Origin: Pelodera strongyloides
Taxonomy: Eukaryota > Nematoda > Chromadorea > Rhabditida > Rhabditidae
NCBI GenBank assembly: GCA_036852015.1
Contig: JAANDG010000132.1
Location: 1-64,000 of the forward strand
Direction of reading: 5' to 3'
Length of the DNA: 64,000 bases
Position numbers and translations under genes: made by a program. Positions 52,901-63,661 of this stretch are shown here, piece by piece (position 1 is the stretch's first letter; the number at the start of each line of letters is the position of its first letter). Under the pieces are notes generated by a model. That model was given only the letters and a program-made list of their open reading frames with translations. It had not been told where the DNA came from and searched no databases.

Positions 52901-55494
52901 TAGACTTATTAAATGTGAATACCACTTTATTCAGACATACAATCATCACACATAGACTTAAGCATGTAGAATCCAGGGTCCCGTTTGCTCTCGAAGTCGG
53001 GGATCTTCATTTTTAGCTCCAATCCAAGGCGGTGTCTCTTAGCCGATGTGTTCCATAGAGTGAAGTAGACGGTAGAAGACGGCACAGAAGATAATACAGA
53101 GCGAAAGGTCCGTCCTAAGGCTAGGCAAGGGGAGCGCCTTAACTTTATTCCCGACGCCGTGGCATGTTTGCAAGATGGTAGCACTGGGCGGGATTCGAAC
53201 CCGGGTCGTATGGGTGAGAGACGAGAATTTTGCCAGTGAGCCACGGCGCCCCTATTCTAAGCTCTATACCCTTAAGCGCGCCGCCGCTAACAATAATTTT
53301 GCGCCGCCGCTAACAATAACAATAATTTTGCTCGGTGTAGATGGAGGGCCGAGGACGAGAAGCAGAATAAATGCTTGACAAAAGCAGGATATCAGTTCAG
53401 CAAAAAAGCAGAAAACAGACTCAAACTCACGACTATACTTCATTCCAGCATATAACGAGGCATTGTCTGATTCCTCAATCCAAGGATTTTATTTTGCCTA
53501 GCCTGCACATAAAAAAACACGAAAGAACGAAGTGATAAAACTAATGAAACCTACGCGACTTGTACTATCACGACCACGATCCCCTGCTCCTCCAGACACT
53601 CCAGATTCTGAGCCAAGGTTTCCACCACTCAAGTGACCTTGCGAACGGTGAGAAGTCTATATTTGTACTTGGATATATTCAAATAATCTGAGTCAAAAGT
53701 CAAAAGCAAAAAAAGCCATTCATTCAACTAGGAAACTTTAAGTCGAAGCTAACGGGACATTTTTGAAAATTTAAAACCGAAAAGAGTACCCACCACATCA
53801 AGTGCTTCATACAAGAAGTAATTAAAACACCGATCTAAATACAAATACAAAACCCAAAATCTAAAGATACGTTACGTGAATGTTCCATGTTCCTTGAACG
53901 CTTGCACTGCATGACTGCATTAAAAACTGAAATAGTTAACAACCGAACCCCAAATCGAAAGCACAAACCGTGTTGCTCAGGCTATTTCCAGCCGATTCCG
54001 AGTATCCGATATTGCTGCGCCGCGACTGGTAGTTAGTGCCCGGCACACGCAAACTACCACCGAAGCTTCCACGATTCTAGAACGAACAAAAACAAAAAAT
54101 GCAAAATCAGCCACGCTTATAATCGTGCGTCTAATTATATTTCGTACATTTTTTACAATAAATGAATAAATATCAAAGAATAAAAGTGGATTGAGAAGAT
54201 TGGACTGTGAACGAACAAGAAGAGTTACGGAAAAAATGTCTGCATATTATACGGGTCCATACGAGCTACAACTGTATTTCAAAATTTACCTACTAATAAG
54301 AAAATGTTCTGAGTGGCACATGTAAAATAGTAAAATCTGCAAGTACAAATATTCCTAATCCAACAAGAATAGAATTCAATATTCACCTGTGAATAGGTCC
54401 TTACTCGCACAGGTGGAGCTGCAGATGGGTCGAATGAGTCGACCTCCTCCTCCTCTACGCACTCGTCCTGGTCGGCTAGGCTATGCTCATGGTCCTAAAG
54501 TGATAATAAAAGGCCAATCACAGTGGTACGTAAATGAGGTATTTTTCTCCAGGAATGTAAGTGTAAGTGATAGGCTACATTTAAAAATACAATTTGCAAT
54601 TGACTCCGGAGACAGAAGAAAGGAAAGTGGTCCGTGCGCGAATTGCACCGATTTACGACTGACATAGACCACCAGCCAGCAAGCAAGTCTCTCGATCTCA
54701 AGACTTCTTCAAAGAAGATTAAACTCGATTAAATTACTTTAAAGTCGAATGATAAAACCAACTTTGTGTGTATTATGGTCAAATTCATTTCCTCCACGAC
54801 GCCGTTTATCTTCTAGTTGATCCAGTTCTCTTCCAATTTGATCACCATCACCATGATCCTGAAAGTTGTAAAAAAGAAGGTTAGACCCGTATTCGCAAGA
54901 GATCTGAACTCCGCGCGGATCCCGTACCTGAAAGACACGGGCCGGCGTGCGGCCTGCTCTCGGTTTTTGTTTTATTTCATTTAGTTCACTTCTTGCCTTC
55001 CTGGCCAAGGATAGCGATTGAGCACCTTTTGTGAGGACATGGGTTATGGCCAACCACAAACCACACTATGTTCGAAGGACGATGAAACTAACCTTATGAA
55101 CACTCATTCCATCACGGCGCCGCTCATCTTCAAACTGGTCAAGCTCGCGTCCAATTTGATCGTCATATACCTGAACGAGAAATCACACGAATACTGGTAT
55201 GATTAACCGCATAAAACGGAATTTCAAACTCGGCGATCGTGAAAAACTTAGAGACAAGCTTAGAAAGGCAAAATGCACCGACCGGAGTATTGTTCTCTTC
55301 ATTTCCGGGATTCTCCATTGTTCTGGTGCCTTGTCCAGCCTTGTTTCCGCGTCCACGCTTATTCTGAAATGAAAGAAATAGGCATATGTAAGATGTTTAC
55401 AACAGGAGAGCGTACTTTTCTTACAAGAAAAATTCAGCCTTCAGCTAGGCTAAGGCTAGGGATAAAACAGGCTCCTTACTACAGTTCGCTGCAT
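28677..55494 (-). CDS. giant anillin-type cytokinetic scaffold, ~82 exons, ~2930 aa (whole gene model)
   Basis: Anillins link actomyosin, septins, RhoA and membrane at the contractile ring. Reading right to left, about 82 exons join with one unresolved phase point (38328/38081) and sum to a whole number of codons (about 2933 with stop) if the alternative donor there is used. Residues ~1-2557 are low-complexity Ser/Arg/Thr/Pro-rich with charged patches, as in anillin N-termini but much longer. Residues ~2558-2741 match the anillin homology region, ~2742-2932 the PH domain. The proposed start MQRTV at 55494 follows TTTTACAG, an acceptor-like site suited to spliced-leader addition. Known anillins are about 1100-1200 aa, so the upstream part may be a separate gene or an alternative isoform. 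Exons are listed in the following segment entries. Confidence 0.8.
32145..38720 (-). CDS. anillin-type gene, middle exons from internal ATG exon to the coiled coil
   Basis: Exons in transcript order: 38628-38720, 38328-38428 (end uncertain), 38081-38128, 37957-38037, 37740-37817, 37365-37535, 37116-37163, 37021-37038 (18 nt), 36243-36767 (525 nt, largest), 35739-35834, 35361-35507, 35017-35163, 34653-34859, 34306-34460, 34078-34129, 33692-33933, 33296-33467, 33040-33165, 32772-32888, 32535-32618, 32145-32288. Disordered-looking, Ser/Thr/Arg/Pro-rich, with SP/TP sites (RTPEPIGS, RSPNGWSKSPD) that would suit proline-directed kinases. One compact stretch reads VREVAKKFMQLA. The first exon opens with ATG directly after an acceptor (MADTRPRSRMESI); starting there gives ~1327 aa, near normal anillin size. 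Confidence 0.82.
37021..37038 (-). other. 18-nt microexon in the anillin-type gene
   Basis: Encodes FIFTPE between exon 37116-37163 and the 525-nt exon. A closer acceptor (TTTTAG) gives 26 nt and breaks the frame; the CTACAG acceptor gives 18 nt and keeps it. Being a multiple of three, it can be skipped without a frameshift. Confidence 0.55.
38993..48129 (-). CDS. anillin-type gene, long disordered N-terminal region, second part
   Basis: Exons in transcript order: 48015-48129, 47634-47750, 46989-47084, 46626-46706, 46366-46425, 46148-46222, 45707-45778, 45476-45604, 45191-45322, 44936-45002, 44759-44844, 44453-44572, 44088-44228, 43332-43445, 42979-43143, 42748-42831, 42451-42561, 42006-42087, 41764-41837, 41557-41673, 41331-41387, 41035-41154, 40724-40869, 40104-40176, 39897-39966, 39631-39727, 39388-39441, 38993-39074. 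Phases fit throughout. Composition is Arg/Ser/Gln-rich; a short ordered-looking piece in 40104-40176 (KRGHIKNIAAAFEGMGS) recalls the xVKxLxxxFE motif of some actin regulators. No globular domain recognised. A family C MITE begins at position +6 of the intron after exon 40724-40869. Confidence 0.72.
40590..40718. mobile_element. family C hairpin MITE at a splice donor
   Basis: Termini GAGGCCGTATTCACCAACAC and complement, with a CT/GC-rich centre. On the minus strand it starts at intron position +6 after exon 40724-40869, so only GTACA of the intron lies outside it. Confidence 0.8.
47138..47413. mobile_element. family D foldback element, complete
   Basis: 276-bp palindrome with arms of about 125 bp, termini TAGGGCGCGTTCGGGATTGA and complement. 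In the anillin intron between exons 47634-47750 and 46989-47084. The arms are so similar that insertion looks recent. Confidence 0.8.
48240..55494 (-). CDS. anillin-type gene, first exons
   Basis: Exons in transcript order: 55480-55494 (15 nt, MQRTV), 55283-55363, 55093-55170, 54763-54858, 54387-54494, 53969-54076, 53555-53656, 52763-52894, 52587-52622, 52297-52380, 52045-52131, 51744-51842, 51435-51542, 51255-51306, 50634-50702, 50352-50470, 49959-50052, 49612-49760, 49292-49373, 49002-49108, 48682-48741, 48496-48561, 48240-48385. Highly charged and polar; an acidic stretch (DECVEEEEVDSFD) lies in 54387-54494. Exons 55093-55170 and 54763-54858 are duplicates (DQIGRELDQ, then EDERRR or EDKRRR). 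The acceptor of 48496-48561 may lie further upstream. No homology recognised; it belongs to the anillin gene only by phase continuity and spacing. Confidence 0.65.
51047..51185. mobile_element. family C hairpin MITE, diverged copy
   Basis: Termini GAGGCCATATTCACCACT and AGTGGTGAATATGGCCTC; in the intron between exons 51255-51306 and 50634-50702. Confidence 0.75.
52900..53262 (-). mobile_element. tRNA-derived SINE candidate in an anillin intron
   Basis: On the minus strand a tRNA-like head (53255-53178; A box TGGCTCACTGG, B box GGGTTCGAATCCCG) is followed by a unique body to about 52925 that ends in AATAAAGTGG and an AT-rich tail. The body is open as a 105-codon frame, which I treat as fortuitous. 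Sits in the intron between exons 53555-53656 and 52763-52894. No target-site duplication could be assigned. Confidence 0.5.
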
Positions 55495-55911
55495 CTGTAA
55501 AACATGGAAACTAAAAAAAAAAGCTTTAACATGATGGACCAAAACCGGTAAGTATTAATTATAACAAAATAAAGCCCGACTTGTTTCTTTCCTTTTGCCA
55601 TTGCACGTTGTGTAAGTGATAGTAGAAGTAGATTGAAGACTCCCTGAAACAGGTGCATGTACAGAAGTAATATTTTAGAACATAAACAACTGCCACGATG
55701 GCGCGTTCAAGATAGGAATTCTGAATAAGAAACGGCTGGAAGTTGAATGCGTGTTCGAGATGGACGGAAAACGGAAAACGTGTGTCTGCGTCTCTCATTT
55801 TGCACACTCTTACTCTCTACATGTTTTTTCCGTTTTCCGCCCATCACAATGAAATGCGACTGGCGCTCCGGCTCCCGAGAGTGGTCAGTCAGACATTTCG
55901 CACGGAGACCT

Positions 55912-56054
55912 GAGGCCGTATTCACCAACACACAGGTAGCCCTCCCTAAGCTCACGAGCGCTCTGAATTTCTTCTGCTCTCGCACTCTCTACGCACTCTT
56001 TAGCTCCCTGGGGAGGCCAGGGAGGGCTCCTTGCGTATTGGTGAATACGGTCTC
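55912..56054. mobile_element. family C hairpin MITE
   Basis: Termini GAGGCCGTATTCACCAACAC and TTGGTGAATACGGTCTC, interior closely matching 40590-40718; upstream of the anillin-type gene start. Confidence 0.75.
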
Positions 56055-56196
56055 TGACTCGCATATGTCATTTGCGTTGGTTCTCAACATTAAAACAAGA
56101 TATTAAAACATCTTAAATATAATTTAGATGAGTAGACGGCCAACATCACTTCGCTGCATCAACCACCCAGCTGAGCTTTATTTAGCGGCAATCATC

Positions 56197-56421
56197 GTTC
56201 GGGATGGACAGTTTGGAAACGTTCCAATGCTTGGAGAAAATACAAAATACAGTATGAATTAGCTTGCGAAAAACGTTTCCCGCGCATATTTTTCAAATTT
56301 TCCATGCTAATTCATACTGTATATTTTGTTTTCTACAAGCATTAGAACGTTTCCAAAATGTCCATCCCGAACGAGGATTTGGCCGAGTTTCCTTTCGGAA
56401 AATCAATCCCGAACGCGCCCA
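56197..56421. mobile_element. family D foldback element, left arm truncated
   Basis: Same sequence as 47138-47413 but starts inside the left arm at CGTTCGGGATGGAC and has its centre in the opposite orientation; right end intact (GAACGCGCCC). Confidence 0.7.
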
Positions 56422-57293
56422 TACATTACATAAGTTGCGGAACAACTGAATGAAATGCTCTGATAGGGTTACTGAGGGGTTAATCTTACCACTTCCGCCG
56501 AAGGGTTCGTTTATTGTTAAACTTAACCCTTCAGCTGAAGTGGTAAGTTTAACCCTTAAGTGCCCCGACTACGGTACCGCGCTTGCGTTTTAGAGCGCAC
56601 CTTCGGGAAAATTTCAGCGGGTAGGTAGCACCAAATAGTGTCGCAACTACTAAAATACGGTAACCTATCCAAAAATTAGAGCACACTAAAAATAACGAGA
56701 AATTTGCCTTAAATAATTTTATTATAATAAAAGCAACGAAAACCATTCAAAACGAAATACAAGATGAACATAAAGAATACGTATATAAATACTTATTAAC
56801 ACATAAAGTGTGTTAATAATATATTATAAGGCTTTACGGTAGGTGCATGTACGTTAAATAAACTATTCTATAAAGTGTCAATAAACAAAAATCAAACATA
56901 GCAAAATATAAAACATAAAATCGTGTATAAAGTGGAAAAGCTAGCTTCAAGTATAAAATTACACAAGATACAAAATACAGCTGTTAGAAATAGTCGTTCA
57001 GATATGTATTTTAAATAATCGTTAACGATCAATGAAGAAACTGGCATTTCTGGATAGAACCTAACGGATACTATAAGTAGTCAGAAGTTACGATAAGTAG
57101 ACAGAAGTTGGAGCAATAAACAATTTTAGAGGAAAACTATATTCGGTACATCTCATACAATAACGATCTAACAAAGTAAAGGCATACAGGCCAGGCATCA
57201 CTCTTCAAAAGTAGGACAAGACAAAATGCGCTGTCTACAAAACCAAAAAATCTATTGAAAGCAAAAGACAATCTTTCTAATCTCCATCTCCAT

Positions 57294-57650
57294 TCACACT
57301 CCTGCATCAGCGCAGCGCCACTGCGGAACATCCGTCAGATTCCAGTCAGACCTTTTCAAGATCTTCGCAGTTGATGTACAGTTGATGAACACGCCAGGGG
57401 AAGAGGGGACGCAGAAGGCACAAGAAGCATCACATCTAAAAAGGGAATAAGAACGCGTACATATCTAGATAAGAGATAAGATGAAATTAACGAAATTCAC
57501 TGCTCATTTGAGGATTGAGAAGATGGTGTGTAAGTAAAACATACCACAGTGGAAAAGGCTACATTCGGCGACGTTCGTATCGAGCAGCAACACTCCATGC
57601 CGATTCAGGACAGTGATCCTCCTCGTCCCACGCACTCGATGCAGCGCGTT
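57294..57650 (-). CDS. last two exons of an upstream minus-strand gene (partial)
   Basis: Exons 57563-57650 and 57294-57435 join (AT|A) in phase and end at TGA 57294-57296, giving about 76 residues. The sequence is coding-like, with WDEEDHCPESAW, ARYERRR, CDASCAFCVP and a C-terminal NLTDVPQWRCADAGV. Even Cys number and possible N-glycosylation sites (NCT, NLT) suggest an extracellular part, but no family is recognised. The preceding exon must end in phase 1; none was found before the satellite, so the rest may lie beyond it or outside the window. The donor GTAGCC is weak; a stronger GTATGT donor 19 nt later leads to another frame. Confidence 0.45.
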
Positions 57651-58280
57651 CTATAAAATAAACCAAAAGCAAAATAGAACACAGAACGAAACAGCTGTAA
57701 TTCGAATAACATGAACAATATAGACCATATTTCCATAATAACATGAATAGATAAAGAGAGTTACACCACAAAGGCAACACATAGTAAAATATATAGTAAT
57801 TCACTGGGAAAACACGAAGTTTACTGCAAAGTCCAAAAAAAAACTTGAAAAAAAAATGCACGCTGCGGAGGAAAAATGCACTATTACTTAACCGTTGAGT
57901 TTACCTAGGTGTTACGTAACACTTCCACTGAACACTTATGGGGTTTGTTTACGGGTTCAGTTTACCCAAGTAGTGTACTTAACCCTTCAGTTTCCCAGCC
58001 TAGTGAAGATGCAAAAGCAAAAAAAAAACAATCAATCGCCGAATCGAATCTTTTGCAAATTTGATGCTACTAAAATTAGTACAAAATTCATAAGATACTA
58101 TTGACATACTAATTAAGTGTTAGTCCAGTACTTTTTTCACTTACCGGGAAATTTTGAAAAGTTTGTGGATACTGTACTCGTGTGACGAAATAATACTCAG
58201 TATTAGCAAGGCGCAACCCCACAAACATGCAACTTTATTCAATAAATGAACGAAGGTATACTTTTTTATGATTTTTTTCG
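57651..58280. other. no gene seen
   Basis: AT-rich; contains the second AACCCTTCAG-type stretch near 57890-57990 and leads into the satellite. Confidence 0.45.
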
Positions 58281-61200
58281 GACTGAATTTGCCACACTGT
58301 TTTCACCTGGGAAAACTATGTGGCAAGATGTATTTCTGCTTAGACTGAATTTGCCACACTGTTTTCATCTGGGAAAACCATGTGGCAAGATTTATTTCAG
58401 ATTAGACTGAATTTGCCACACTGTTTTCACCTGGGAAAACCCTGTGGCAAGATGTATTTCAGCTTAGACTGAATTTGCCACACTGGTTTTCATCTGGGAA
58501 AACCCTGTGGCAAGATGTATTTCAGTTTAAACTGAATTTGCCACACTGTTTTCATCTGGGAAAACCCTGTGGCAAGATGCATTTCAGCTTAAAGTGAATT
58601 TGCCACACTGTTTTCTTTCATCTGGGAAAACCCTGTGGCAAGATGTATTTCAGTTTAAAGTGAATTTGCCACACTGTTTTCATCTGGGAAAACCCTGTGG
58701 CAAGATGTATTTCAGCTTAGACTGAACTTGCCACACGGTTTGATCTGGGAAAACCCTGTGGCAAAATGTATTTCTGCTTAGACTGAATTTGCCACACTGT
58801 TTTCACCTGGGAAAACCCTGTGGCAAAATGTATTTCTGCTTAGACTGAATTTGCCACACTGTTTTCACCTGGGAAAACCCTGTGGCAAGATGTATTTCAG
58901 CTTAGACTGAATTTGCCACACGGTTTTCACCTGGGAAAACCCTGTGGCAAGATGTATTTCAGCTTAGACTGAATCTTGCCACACGGTTTTCATCTGGGAA
59001 AACCCTGTGGCAAGATGTATTTCTGCTTAGACTGAATTTGCCACACTGTTTTCACCTGGGAAAACCCTGTGGCAAGATGTATTTCAGCTTAGACTGAATT
59101 TGCCACACTGTTTTCATCTGGGAAAACCCTGTGGCAAGATGTATTTCAGCTTAGACTGAATTTGCCACACGGTTTTCATCTGGGAAAACCCTGTGGCAAG
59201 ATGTATTTCAGCTTAGACTGAACTTGCCACACGGTTTGATCTGGGAAAACCCTGTGGCAAAATGTATTTCTGCTTAGACTGAATTTGCCACACTGTTTTC
59301 ACCTGGGAAAACCCTGTGGCAAGATGTATTTCAGCTTAGACTGAATTTGCCACACGGTTTTCACCTGGGAAAACCCTGTGGCAAGATGTATTTCAGCTTA
59401 GACTGAATTTGCCACACTGTTTTCACCTGGGAAAACCCTGTGGCAAGATGTATTTCAGCTTAGACTGAATCTGCCACACGGTTTTCATCTGGGAAAACCA
59501 TGTGGCAAGATGTATTTCAGCTTAGACTGAATCTGCCACACGGTTTTCATCTGGGAAAACCCTGTGGCAAGATGTATTTCAGCTTAGACTGAATCTGCCA
59601 CACGGTTTTCATCTGGGAAAACCCTGTGGCAAGATGTATTTCAGCTTAGACTGAATTTGCCACACGGTTTTCATCTGGAAAACCATGTGGCAAAACCTGT
59701 GGCAAGATGTATTTCAGCTTAGACTGAATTTGCCACACTGGTTTTCATCTGGGAAAACCCTGTGGCAAGATGTATTTCAGCTTAGACTGAATTTGCCACA
59801 CGGTTTTCATCTGGGAAAACCCTGTGGCAAGATGTATTTCAGCTTAGACTGAATTGCCACACGGTTTTCATCTGGGAAAACCCTGTGGCAAAATGTATTT
59901 CAGCTTAGACTGAATTTGCCACACTGTTTTCATCTGGGAAAACCCTGTGGCAGATGTATTTCAGCTTAGACTGAATTTGCCACACGGTTTTCACCTGGGA
60001 AAACCCTGTGGCAAGATGTATTTCAGCTTAAACTGAATTTGCCACACTGGTTTTCACCTGGGAAAAACCCTGTGGCAAGATGTATTTCAGCTTAGACTGA
60101 ATTTGCCACACTGTTTTCATCTGGGAAAACCCTGTGGCAAGATGTATTTCAGCTTAGACTGAATTTGCCACACGGTTTTCATCTGGGAAAACCCTGTGGC
60201 AAGATGTATTTCAGCTTAGACTGAATTTGCCACACTGTTTTCACCTGGGAAAACCCTGTGGCAAGATGTATTTCAGCTTAGACTGAATTTGCCACACTGT
60301 TTTCACCTGGGAAAACCCTGTGGCAAGATGTATTTCAGCTTAAACTGAATTTGCCACACTGTTTTCACCTGGGAAAACCCCTGTGGCAAGATGTATTTCA
60401 GCTTAGACTGAATTTGCCACACGGTTTTCATCTGGGAAAACCATGTGGCACGATGTATTTCAGCTTAGACTGAATCTTGCCACACTGTTTTTCATCTGGG
60501 AAAACCCTGTGGCAAGATGTATTTCAGCTTAGACTGAATTTGCCACACGGTTTTCATCTGGGAAAACCCTGTGGCAAGATGTATTTCAGCTTAGACTGAA
60601 TTTGCCACACGGTTTTCATCTGGGAAAACCCTGTGGCAAGATGTATTTCAGCTTAGACTGAATTTGCCACACTGTTTTCACCTGGGAAAACCCTGTGGCA
60701 AGATGTATTTCAGCTTAGACTGAATTTGCCACACTGTTTTCACCTGGGAAAACCCTGTGGCAAGATGTATTTCAGCTTAGACTGAATTTGCCACACTGTT
60801 TTCACCTGGGAAAACCCTGTGGCAAGATGTATTTCAGCTTAGACTGAATTTGCCACACGGTTTTCATCTGGGAAAAAACCCTGTGTGGCAAGATGTATTT
60901 CAGCTTTAGACTGAATTGCCACACGGTTTTCATCTGGGAAAACCCTGTGGCAAGATGTATTTCAGCTTAGACTGAATTGCCACACGGTTTTCATCTGGGA
61001 AAACCCTGTGGCAAGATGTATTTCAGCTTAGACTGAATTTGCCACACGGTTTTCATCTGGGAAAACCCTGTGGCAAGATGTATTTCAGCTTAGACTGAAT
61101 TTGCCACACGGTTTTCATCTGGGAAAACCCTGTGGCAAGATGTATTTCAGCTTAGACTGAATTTGCCACACGGTTTTCATCTGGGAAAACCCTGTGGCAA

Positions 61201-63020
61201 GATGTATTTCAGCTTAGACTGAATTGCCACACTGTTTTCATCCTGGGAAAACCCTGTGGCAAGATGCAAGATGTATTTCAGCTTAGACTGAATTTGCTGC
61301 CACACGGTTTTCATCTGGGAAAACCCTGTGGCAAGATGTATTTCAGCTTAGACTGAACTTGCCACACGGTTTTCATCTGGGAAAACCCTGTGGCAAAATG
61401 TATTTCAGCTTAGACTGAATTTGCCACACTGGTTTTCATCTGGGAAAACCCTGTGGCAAGATGTATTTCAGCTTAGACTGAATTTGCCACACGGTTTTCA
61501 CCTGGGAAAACCCTGTGGCAAGATGTATTTCAGCTTAAACTGAATTTGCCACACTGTTTTCACCTGGGAAAACCCTGTGGCAAGATGTATTTCAGCTTAG
61601 ACTGAATCTTGCCACACGGTTTTCATCTGGGAAAAACCATGTGGCAAGATGTATTTCAGCTTAGACTGAATCTTGCCACACGGTTTTCATCTGGGAAAAC
61701 CATGTGGCAAGATGTATTTCAGCTTAGACTGAATCTGCCACACTGTTTTCATCTGGGAAAACCCTGTGGCAAGATGTATTTCAGCTTAGACTGAATTTGC
61801 CACACGGTTTTCATCTGGGAAAACCCTGTGGCAAGATGTATTTCAGCTTAGACTGAATCTTGCCACACGGTTTTCACTGGGAAAAAAGGAAAACCCTGTG
61901 GCAAGATGTATTTCAGCTTAGACTGAATTTGCCACACGGTTTTCACCTGGGAAAAACCCTGTGGCAAGATGTATTTCAGCTTTAGAACTGATTTGCCACA
62001 CGGTTTTCACCTGGGAAAACCCTGTGGCAAGTTGTATTTCAGCTTAGACTGAATTTGCCACACTGGTTTTCACCTGGGAAAACCCTGTGGCAAGATGTAT
62101 TTCAGCTTAGACTGAATCTTGCCACACGGTTTTCATCTGGGAAAACCTGTGGCAAGATGTATTTCAGCTTAGACTGAATCTTGCCACACGGTTTTCATCT
62201 GGGAAAACCATGTGGCAAGATGTATTTCAGCTTAGACTGAATCTGCCACACTGTTTTCATCTGGGAAAACCCTGTGGCAAGATGTATTTCAGCTTAGACT
62301 GAATTTGCCACACGGTTTTCATCTGGGAAAACCCTGTGGCAAGATGTATTTCAGCTTAGACTGAATCTTGCCACACGGTTTTCATCTGGGAAAACCCTGT
62401 GGCAAGATGTATTTCAGCTTAGACTGAATTTGCCACACGGTTTTCATCTGGGAAAACCCTGTGGCAAGATGTATTTCAGCTTAGACTGAATTTGCCACAC
62501 GGTTTTCATCTGGGAAAACCCTGTGGCAAGATGTATTTCTGCTTAGACTGAATTTGCCACACTGTTTTCACCTGGGAAAACCCTGTGGCAAGATGTATTT
62601 CAGCTTAGACTGAATTTGCCACACTGTTTTCACCTGGGAAAACCCTGTGGCAAGATGTATTTCAGCTTAGACTGAATTTGCCACACTGTTTTCACCTGGG
62701 AAAACCCTGTGGCAAGATGTATTTCAGCTTAAACTGAATTTGCCACACGGTTTTCATCTGGGAAAACCCTGTGGCAAGATGTATTTCAGCTTAGACTGAA
62801 TTTGCCACACGGTTTTCATCTGGGAAAACCCTGTGGCAAGATGTATTTCAGCTTTAGACTGAATTTGCCACACGGTTTTCATCTGGGAAAACCCTGTGGC
62901 AAGATGTATTTCAGTTTAAACTGAATTTGCCACACTGTTTTCATCTGGGGAAAACCCTGTGGCAAGATATATTTCAGCTTAGACTGAATTTGCCACACGG
63001 TTTTCATCTGAGAAAACCCT
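58281..63020. repeat. 62-bp satellite array, roughly 75 units
   Basis: Unit begins GACTGAATTTGCCACACGG and ends TGTATTTCAGCTTA. Variation is concentrated at CACACT/CACACG, CATCTG/CACCTG, CCTG/CATG and single-base indels. Each unit holds a dyad: TTGCCACA-GGTTTTC pairs with GAAAACC-TGTGGCAA around a ~6-nt loop. First units are the most divergent and the array ends abruptly in AAAACCCTGCTGCAG. All open frames inside are by-products of the repeat. Confidence 0.95.
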
Positions 63021-63530
63021 GCTGCAGATATTGTTGTGATAGACAGAGGTCGATAAAAGGGCCCTGTGTTTTCTAGCGTCTCCAGCCCTGCTGCGCTATT
63101 TCCCACTTACCGTGGCTGCGGTACTCCAATTGTTTTATAGATTCGAGGTAGTTTAGCTTTTTTGAGCAAGCTCTCCTACTACGGGGAGCAAAGGAAATTT
63201 ACTGCAATTTTTGTATTTTGACCGTCATAGGTCATACTATCAATATAAATTATAAAAAAGGTGCAATTCGAGGTGAACCTATCCCTTTAATACAGTGGGT
63301 AATCAGACATTGCAATTGCATGAATTACTTACAACGACATTCATCCAGAAGGTAGAAAGTAAGTACGTGCGTAAGTTCCACAGCGTCCCGGTAGATAAAG
63401 CGATTGTGAAAAATCCTTGCGATATGAATAATCTTTCTTAACCCTAACGTAACGCACACGCAAACAAACAAACATGACACTTTGTGTTCACGCAAACTTT
63501 GCTCATTTGCAAAATGAATGTTTCTCTTAC

Positions 63531-63661
63531 CAAGCCGACTCTCGGTTCGAGGAGTAGGATCACAGCGTAGATCAAAATCCCAGCCTTTCCAAATATATTA
63601 CAGCACAAAGATTGGGTTCTTCCATACATTTCGCTGATATCGTGAACGAAATGTTTTCCAC
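63531..63661 (-). CDS. possible isolated exon, hydrophobic segment
   Basis: Flanked on the minus strand by TTATTTCAG and GTAAGAG, open for 43 codons plus two leading bases, containing GKHFVHDISEMYGRTQ and a hydrophobic run (AGILIYAVILLLEP). Family not recognised and no partner exon found nearby. It could belong to the gene ending at 57294, with the satellite inside an intron; phase does not connect them directly. Confidence 0.3.

Larger units (their letters stand above)
55495..57293. other. intergenic region between two minus-strand genes
   Basis: Holds a family C MITE, a truncated family D element and a short hairpin at 56490-56560 (ACCACTTC...GAAGTGGT) within an AACCCTTCAG-rich stretch that recurs near 57890-57990. 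No promoter motif stood out. Confidence 0.5.

Noticed and set aside
52927..53244. 105-codon minus-strand open frame
   Set aside because: It overlaps the tRNA-like head and body of a SINE candidate and lacks splice or domain support.
53430..53500. Possible extra anillin exon near 53430-53468
   Set aside because: Its 38-nt length breaks the phase between exons 53555-53656 and 52763-52894, which join directly.
61609..61794. Open frames inside the 62-bp array (also 62879-63106)
   Set aside because: They only translate the repeat and are interrupted by unit indels.
58281..63020. CRISPR-like regular repetition
   Set aside because: Units are directly tandem without spacers, 62 bp long, in a nematode genome; this is a satellite.
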